The position numbers and the translations under genes were made by a program. Positions 21,101 through 30,100 of a stretch of DNA of 64,000 nt are shown piece by piece. The DNA is from Saccharopolyspora gloriosae (GTDB lineage Bacteria; Actinomycetota; Actinomycetes; Mycobacteriales; Pseudonocardiaceae). Under the pieces are notes generated by a model that did not search any database, had not been told where the DNA came from, and worked only from the letters and a program-made list of their open reading frames with translations. The DNA lies in NCBI RefSeq assembly GCF_014203325.1, contig NZ_JACHIV010000001.1, positions 1,179,501 through 1,243,500 on the forward strand, written 5' to 3'. Position 1 is the first letter of the stretch; the number at the start of each line of letters is the position of its first letter.

Positions 21101-24100
21101 GTGGTCGACGTGCTGCCGCACGACGCCCGCGCCACTTCGGGTGAGCCCGCCTTGGTCGCCGGGACCGCCACCAGCAGGCTCAAGCCGCACAACGCCGAAC
21201 AGCACGGGTGGACCAACAGCGTCGCCACCGCGCCGACCGAGCCCGCCGCCCGGGAGGTCGACGCCGAACAGGCCCGCAACGCCCCGGATCGGGTGGACGC
21301 GATCCACCGCCTGCCGAAGGCCACGGTCGACGCGCTCGTCGGCCCCGCGCTGTCCGAACTCGCCGTCCAGGGGCACGTGGCCCCGCGCGAGCTGCCGCGC
21401 GCCGCGCAGCGGATGCGGCGCTTCGTCCAGGACCACGCGCGGGAGATCACCCGCGGGGACGGCGTGCGGTTCCCCCTCAGCGCGGTGTACAAGGGCGCGC
21501 CGGACGTGTTCTTCCACGGGGAGATGGACCTCGACCGGGCGGAACTCGCCGCCGACGAGCCGGGCACGAGCATCGGCGGCAAGCTCGTGTCCGCCTACCA
21601 GCGCATCACGGGGCAGGACAAGGACCGGACCCGCGCCCACGGGATCGGCGGGATGGGCTACGCCGACAACTTCTGGCCCGGCCTCACCGGATTGACCCTG
21701 GACCACACCAACATCGCCGGGGACACCGTCACGCGCAAGGTCGCTCACGAGCAGTCGTTCACCGGGAAGGGCCGGGTCCGGCGGTACGAGTACCGGGCCG
21801 AGTTCACCACGCGCCTCGGCGGCACCTGGTCGGACCCCGGGGCGGCACTGCCCGGTGTCATCGGTGCGGTCCACGTGGAGGCTTCGGACTCGCCGGGCAC
21901 CGCGCTCGGCGAGCCCACCGGTGAAGCCGAGCCGGAACAGGTGTGGCAGGACGGTGCCGCGCAGCACGATGGGCGCGACGGTGACCTGCCCGCCGGTTTC
22001 GAGCTGGATTCGCTGGCCCCGGTGCCCGGACTGCGGCGGACCACGGCGACCATGCTGGGCGGAGTTCCCTTCCACCGGTGGCGGGACATGCTGAAGCGGC
22101 CGTTCATCGGGCGCGCGCCGGTCAAGTTCGACGAGCACCGCGGTCACTGGTCGCGCCACAACGCGGGCCGGTCCAACGACCCGGGTGAGGACGTGTTGAA
22201 CGAGCGCAACGCCGGTTTGGGCGGGCTGGAGGTGTTCAGCTCACCGGAAGAACGGATGGCCGGTTTCGCCGGGGCGGTGCTGCTCGGGGACCGCCGCGAA
22301 CTCAAGACCCACAACCGCGGCGGAGTCCTCGGCAGCCGGGAGCTGCACGGGGACATCTCCCTGCGGACGCGGTTGAGCAATCCGACGCCGATCCGGGTCG
22401 ACGAGCGGCACTGGTTCGCGGACAAGAGCAGCTCGGAGACCGACCGCGCCGTCAGCGCGCAGAAGTCCCTCATCGGCAGGCTTCGGGCCGGGGCGGTCAC
22501 CGTGATCCCGGTGAACAAGGGGTCGGGCTTGGGCGCCGGGGTGGGGGGCGAGCTCGCGTACACCCGCGGCTCCGGCACGTCCGACTCCCGCACCGCCAAG
22601 AGCACCGACGCGACCGGGCACTACGAGCGCGGGTACCTGATCCGCTACGACGGTGAGCACACCGCGCACACCTCGGTGCGGCGGCGCTGGGAAAGCCTGC
22701 TGCGCAGGCTGCACGACGGAACCCCGGTGCACGCGACGAAGTCGCTGCGGCAATCCGGCTACGCGAAGGTGTGGGTCCCGGCCAGTGCGATCGACCAGGT
22801 CGGCCGGCTCTCCGAAGCGGACGTCGCGAACCTGCGGCCGGAGGACGCCGAGCGGTACCGCCGGGCCCACGGACCGGACGCTCCGGTGGACGGGGAACCG
22901 GCGGCGCCGCGTTCGGACGGGGACGCGCGGCAGGACGAGTCCCGGGGCGCCGAGCCGGTCGAGCCCCCCGCCGTTCGACCGCCGGACGACGTCGGGCGCG
23001 GCAAGGGCGTCATCGCCGCGCACCGCTTGAAGGCGGGCGGCGAACTGGCCGAGGGGATCGCCGAGCAGCTGGCCCGCCGGTCGCGCGCCAACGGAGAGTC
23101 GACCAGCGTGCGGTGGCAGGCCTTGGCGGCCGTGCGGCACGCACTGCACGGGGCGCGGGCGTCGAGCGACCCGCCCGCGGCGCAGCGGCTGTTCGACTCG
23201 CTCAACGAACGCATGATGCGGGACTCGGTGTGGCCGGTGCTCGGCTCGCGCAAGGGCGACCCGGTGCTGCGGGAGATCGTCAACGGGGGATGGCCGCTGC
23301 TGGTGGTCACCGACCAGGCATTCGGCAGGGTCGAGCAGCTCGTGGTGGTGCGCGGCACCCCGCGCGGAGGGCGCTTCCACCAGACGATCGGGCGGCCCTC
23401 GGATCCCGGCGAGCCCGGACGTTCCTCGGAGCACGAGCTCGTCCACCGGTCGCGCCAGTACGACACGCGAGGGTTCTTCGGCAGGTTCACCGCCATGTTC
23501 GTCGGCTATCCGGCGGCGACCGGGGCTCCCGCGGCCCTGATCGCGCCGGGCGGCTCGATCACCTACAACACGGTGAGCCAGCCGGAGCACATGCGCGAGC
23601 ACACCACCGGGGCGTTCGCCGGGCTGGAGGGCGCGAGCCACCAGTTCGTCCACGACCTGGACGTCGAGATCGACGTCTACCCGTACGCCTCACCGGGCGC
23701 CTACCGCAAGCTCCTGCCGGACTGGGTCTCCACGCTGAGCTCCCCGGTGCTCAGCGAACCGTGGTCGGGCGGCTTCACCGTGCCGGACGCGATCCGCTCG
23801 ACGGTGCCGGTCGAGGAGACCGTCCCGCTCGGTTCCCCGGAACCGGAACCGCTCGCGCAGCAGGTCTTGTCGCTGCGGCACGACCAACGGCAACGCGGGG
23901 TGCCGCTCGGATTCTCGCCGAACGCCGTCGTGCACGTCGGTCGTTTCGAGGCGCCGGGGCTTCGCGAGGGCTTGAAGAGCCTCTTCCTCGGCGGCGGCGA
24001 GCAGCACCGTCCCCGGCTCCGCCCCGGTGACGCGCACTCCCTGCTGACCGAGGCGCACGTCGACAAGCTGCGCAACGACCTGCCGCGAGCGATGTCCGCG

Positions 24101-27100
24101 AGCGGCTACCAGGCCGAGTTGACCAGCGGCCCCCTCTCCGGAGTGGTGATCAAAGCGGGACTGACGCAGCGCAAGCTGCACCAAGTGCTGGACGGTTCGC
24201 TGAAGCCGAACGAAGTCGAGAAGCGGCTCGTGAAATGGGCGGCGGACCAAGGCCTCGACTGGGGCCCCGCTTTCCTGCTCCAGTTCCGTGATCCGCAGAT
24301 CCACAACTCGGCCTACCGGCCCGTCCACCAACTCGCCGAGTTCGAGAAGCCGCTGGGCCGGCGGAACCGGAAGCAGTCCACCGAGCTGTCCGCGAAGATC
24401 GAGGCCGCGGCCACCGAGCACCGGACGATGTACCTGGTCACGGCGGTTCCCCGGTGGAGGATCGAACCGAGCTACCGGGGCGAGGGCACCCCGCGGGAGT
24501 GGGCGGACCCGATCAGCACCGGCCGGGACGAGCCGATCCCGCTCCTGGTCGACCGCCAAGGGCTGCTCGACCTCGGTTTCGAGGTCCCGGCCCCCGGCGA
24601 GGAGATCGGGGCCGAGGGCACCAGCCCAACGCGGGAGCAGGTCGTGGCGCTGCCGGACGAGACGAGCGACCAGGCCACCGGTGAAGAGCCCCCTCCGGAG
24701 TCCACTGCGGACTTGTCAGCGCGGCCGAGCGAGCTTGCCGGAGCCGGGGACGGTGCACACGGCGGATCGCCGCGGCGCGACCGCGAGATCGACGTGCGCG
24801 TCGACGAAGGACGCACGCTTCCGCTCGGCATGGACAACCGGGATCTCGACGACATCGAGGACTCGGTGCACGAGAACCGCTGGATGGTTCCCGACGGCGC
24901 GGAGGTGGTGCGGCTCGCGCAGGCGCGCGACCCCGAATCACCGCACTACCGGGCGGGCTGGGATCAGCTCACCCCGGCGCAGTCCTGGGCTTTGATGGCC
25001 GCTGAGCTCCGCGGCGCGCAGTTCCACCAGCGTGACCGAAACAGGGCCATTGCTCGTATCCGCAGGCTCAACGAGCAGAGTGGTGCGAACTACCCCGACA
25101 GCAAGGCGGAACGCGCCGAGATCGCGGCGGCGGCGCACGAGAAGCTCAAGTCCTGGCCCATCGCCAGGAACCTGTTCCCGCACGCGCTCGTGCCGGACGG
25201 CAACGGCGGGCAGGCTCCGCTGCTGCGGTTGCTCGCCGAAGGACAGCCGATCCAGAACGCGTGGGAGCGAGGTGTTCTGCGCGACGCCGACGCGAGTCAT
25301 CGCACCAAGGTCGAGTGGTGGTTCGGATATTCCTCCGCTTTTCAGCAGGGCGACGGCACGACGGTCGTGGACCCGTCGGAGATGCCGCGCTACGCCGCTG
25401 TGATCCCGCCGAGCCGGACCGAGGGCACGGCCGTTCAGTGGGGCACGGTCGTGCTGCACTGGAACGACGAGATCCGGGCTCGCACCACGTTCACGCCCGG
25501 GGACACCGGTCTCGCGCTCAGCGATGATTCGGATGCGAACGCGGTCAAGTACACCGACAACGAACACCTGTACACGTTGCTCGCCTACGGCGACGAGGAG
25601 TTGTTCCGGCACCTCGTGGCCGAGGCCACCGATTTCCGCTACGACCCCGAGCTGGCCGGGGCGCCCGGAACGAGCACGCACGATTACCTGGAAGCCCAGA
25701 TCCACGGCCCACTGGACTTGTCCGCCGTGGAGAAGGTGGTGATCAACTGGGGACGCATCAGTGCTCATGACGGCTTCCAACCCAGCCTGACTCGTGCCGA
25801 AGCCGAAGAGCTGGCCGCGGACCTGCGTTCCGCGCGCCCGGAGCTGACCGTCGAACTGGGCAAGGAGCTCGGTGAGCCGGGCGAAGCCGACGCGGCCGAG
25901 CAGGACCGGGTGCGGCGGTTGTACGGCCTGGCGCCCGACCGGAACCTGGACGAGCACGAGCTGGCGGCGGCACGGGAGCTCGATCGGCTGGCCGGTGGCG
26001 GTCCGTTCGCACGGCACGCCGAGCGCCAGGACCTGATTCGGTCGCTCATCGGAGAGGACGGCTCCCGCCCGGACGACGAGGCGGCGACGCGGATGCTCTC
26101 GGAGCTCTTCGACAACACCGTCCGGCGGGGTGTCGATGCTTCGCCCGACGCGGAGCCCGGTGTGGATGTGCAGGCGTCCCCGATGGGTCCGGAGTGGCGA
26201 TCTGCCCGGGTGCACGCGGTGTCGGCTGATGGGGTGGCGCCGCTGTTCGAGGTGCGTCGTTTCACCTCGGGTGACGAGGAGGTCTTGGCCGCGACGGTGC
26301 GGCTGAGCCTGCGGCCCGGTGCGGGCGTCAGCGCTGAGCAGGTCGACAGGTTGCACCGGTCGTTGCTGGCGGCTGCCGAGCGGCGGGTGAACGCGGCGGG
26401 ACGGGAGTTCTCGTCGGGTGCGTTCGCCGGTGCGCGTTTCGCGCTGGACGTGCAGCGCGATGACCGGCCGGGAGGCGCGGCGCACACCGGATTCACCGTC
26501 GTCGACGGTCCCGCCTCGGACGGCCAGTGGTCGTTGGACAGCAGCGGCGACAAGTTGCTCGACGGTGTCCTCCGGCAGCTCGGGGCACCCCACGTCCAGG
26601 ACGGCGCGGACGTGCTCGGTCCGGAGCGGCTTGCGGGGATCGCGTCGTCGGTGGAGGGGTCGTGGCCGATGCATCCGGACCCGCGACTGCGGGAGGAGCA
26701 CCCGGCGCACAGTGCGGGCTTCGACGTCGCGGAGTACGACGTCGCCCGCGAGCAGGCCGCGGTGACCACTGTGGACGTCGACCTGACGCTGCCGTTGCCG
26801 GTGGAGGACCGCGGTGGGCCGCGCGCGTACTTCGACGTGCGCCGTTTCGAGGTCGGCGGTCAGCAGGTCGTGGAAGGCACGCTGCGACTGGACCTGGTTC
26901 CGGCGGAGGGCGTCACCGCTGAGCACGTCGATGCGGTGTGGCGGTCGACGGTGTTCGGGGTGAACTACCTGGTCAACAGTCAGGGGCTGTTGTTCCCGGC
27001 GGGTGGTGAGCTGGCCGGTGAGCGCCTGTTGGTGCGGGCCGAGCGTTCCGATGCCGACTCGGCGCATCGCAGAATGGACATCACCGAACCGGGGTCGCGG

Positions 27101-30100
27101 GCGGACGACGGCCGCTTGCCGGTCGGCAAGTCCCCGTTGATCTACGGCCACGAGCTGCTGCACCGCTTCGGTTTCGCCGACGAGCACGCGGGCGAGCGGC
27201 GACTGCCCGCGGACCTGCTCCAGCACATCCGCAACCACAAGCAACTGGTGGCCCGGCACATGGCCGACTGGGGCGGTGTCACGCGGCGCGCGCACAACAC
27301 CGGAACCAACGTGATGGGCGGGATCGACGCCCAGGACCTGACGGTGGCGCCGCACGTCCCGTCGCGGCACCTGAGCCGGCTCGACCGGGTGATCTCGGGT
27401 GCGCTGGCGTCCCCGACGCCCTACCGGGGCTCCGACCACGCGGCCACCGGTCAGCACGAGCCCGAGCCGAGCTCGGACGACGACGACCCCGTCACCCGGT
27501 TCAAGGAGCACCGCCTCCAGCAGCTGCTCGCCGAGATCAACGACTACCTCGCCGTCCGCGAACCGGACAGCACCCGCGTCTGGCACGGCGCGGACGGCCG
27601 GGATCGCCGGGGGAGCGAGCAGGAATGGCAGGAACACCTCGACCGCGGCGCGGACCTGTTCGAGAGGTGGCATGCCGAGAACGCCGCCGGGCGACGGCCC
27701 CGGCGTGAGCCCTACGTGCTGGAGAACCGCGTCGAAACCCTGAAGAGGGAACTCGAACTGGGACGACGCGGCCCTCGGGCCGTTCCGAAGATCAGCCATG
27801 GGCCGGAGCAACCCGGCCGGCCCACGACGAGGAGTCTCAAGCGGCTGATCGATGACGTGGAGGACCACGCGGTGCGGGCCAAGTCGAGGCTCGACCTGAT
27901 GGGGGACACGCTCGGCGACCTCGGTGCCGATACCGAGCACCGGGGAACGCATCGGCGCATCCAACGCGCATTCCGGCGCCTGTTCACCGAGCTGCACGGT
28001 TGGCGTGCGGAGGCGGTCCCCGGGCAGCCGGTCGACCGCGATCGCTACGAGTCGCTGGCGCAGCTCTACCACGGGCTGGTGAACCTGGAGGACGCCTACG
28101 GTTCCGAGTTCGAGCAGGTGAACTCTCCGCTGGAGAAGTTGCTCGCGAAGATGGCCGGCATCACGACGACGGACCTCGACTTCGGTGGCCTGCTGGGCGA
28201 GTACGACCGGCTCGGGCGCCGGGTGTCGGCGATCCGGCCGGTCAACGCGCTCGACGCGGCGGTGCGGCCGGCGGACCCGTCCGAGCTGCCGTTGCTCGAG
28301 CTGTCCGCGGCGCCGGGCGGGCTCCTGTGGCGCACGGACGACGAGATGCTCTACCGGGAGGACGACCGGGACTACGAGGCCGTCTTCAGGTCCGGCTTGG
28401 TGCCGTGGGAGGACTCGGCGCTGCCGGCCTCGCTGGACACGCACCAGACGACGATCGGCCTGCGCACGTCCTTCGTCTCGTTCAGCCGGAGCAAAGCCTT
28501 CTCGGCGGAGTGGGGCGACCACCGGTGGAACGACGACTACGACGTGAACCGGCGCGAGAGCGACCGCATCCAGGTGTTCGAGATCGACGCTCCCGGCGGG
28601 ATCGACCTGGTGGCGTCGTTGAACCGGTACGCCATGCCCATGCAGCAGGAGGTCGTCTTCCCCGGCGGCGTCCGGCCGGAGTACATCCGCGGTGTCGAGC
28701 TGCGCCACGACGACGGTCGGATCGAGTACGTCCACAACCCCGCCTACCGGGCGCGTTCCGCTTCCGCGTCGGTGTCCTCGTCGGCCCCGGTGGTATCGCG
28801 GGGGCAGGCGACCGGCTCCGCTCTGGGACGGCCCGGGGTGTCCTACCCCGGCCCGAGCCGGCCCGGGCTGCTCTCCGGCCCGGAGCCGGGAAGTGATCGT
28901 CCGCTTCCACCGGTGGTGCATCGTGGCGAGTTCGAGGTGGAGGACGTCGACGGCGAGCCGCACGTGCGGCTGTACACCGTGGTGTCGGCTCCGCAGTTGC
29001 CGCAGCTGGACGTCCTGAGCGGGCAGCCGAGCGCGGCGTCGGTGGGCGACGTGCAGCAGGACCCGGTGACCGGCCGGATCCAGGTGCTGTCCTCGCAGGT
29101 GGGGCGGCCGTTGTCGGTGATCGCGGGGCGCCCGCTCTCGGCGGTGCAGCTGCTGTCGGCTGCCGAGGACGTGCTGGCGGAGGTGCTGCCGTGGCGTTCG
29201 GCGAACCCGCCGGTGATCCGGTCCTACCTGGCGCCGCTGGAGTTCGTGCGGGAGCTGAGCCGGGATGCCGAGGTGCGGGAGGAGTTCCCGCACCAGCACG
29301 ACGGACGCACGGTGAACGTGTGGCCCAAGGCGGGGCCGAACCTGTTCACCGTCGCGCCGGAGTCGTTGCCCGATTTCACGGGTGCGCTGCGGCCGGGTTC
29401 GATGGTCACCTACACCTCGGGCCTGGGCAAGGATGGGCTGCTGCGCGGCGACTGGGCGGGTGCGGTCGAACACGTGGACGGCCTGCGGGACCGGCTCGGC
29501 GTGCCGCGCACGGACCGCGAGCTCAACTCGAACTGGCGGGCCTGGCCGACGCTGGACGAACTGGAGGCCGGTTCCGTCTGGCAGTCGCGCCGGATCGCGC
29601 GGGGCCTGCGGCAGCACCACTCCACCTGGCTGGAACTGGTGTCGCCGTCGCGACGGGACGCGGCGGCCGCACTGCGCGCGGGCGACCCGATCGTGCCGCT
29701 CGGCCAGCGGACCGAGGAGTTGCGGGACTTCCTCGACGAGCACGAGTTCGGCGAAACCCGGCTCGACGACTGCGTCGAGCACCACCGGACGGCGTCGAAG
29801 CGTCCGTGCGAACTGGACGACTTCATGGAGCGCACGGTGCGGCCGTGGGCCGATCAGGCCACGATCGTGGTGGCGCTGGCGGAGGACCACGGCCGGATGC
29901 TGGGCGACCTGGGCATCACCGGCAAGGGCGCGGACAACGAGTTCGCCGCCCTCCGGGAGGAGCTGCCGCAGCAGCAGGCTCGCCGGCGGGCTGCCGGTGC
30001 GGCGATCACCGCGCGGTGGCGCGACCATGCGGACCCGGACCGTCTCGTCGCGACGGCCGGTGAGCACCTGCCGGAGCTCCTGCACCGGGACGGACCGCAC

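Noticed and set aside
12497..22159. Very long open frame on the minus strand (3220 codons) opposite the giant gene, and another at 24938-32209
   Set aside because: Rich in Arg/Pro/Gly/His with no motifs, the usual result of high-GC third positions antisense to a real gene. The plus-strand frame holds all recognisable domains.
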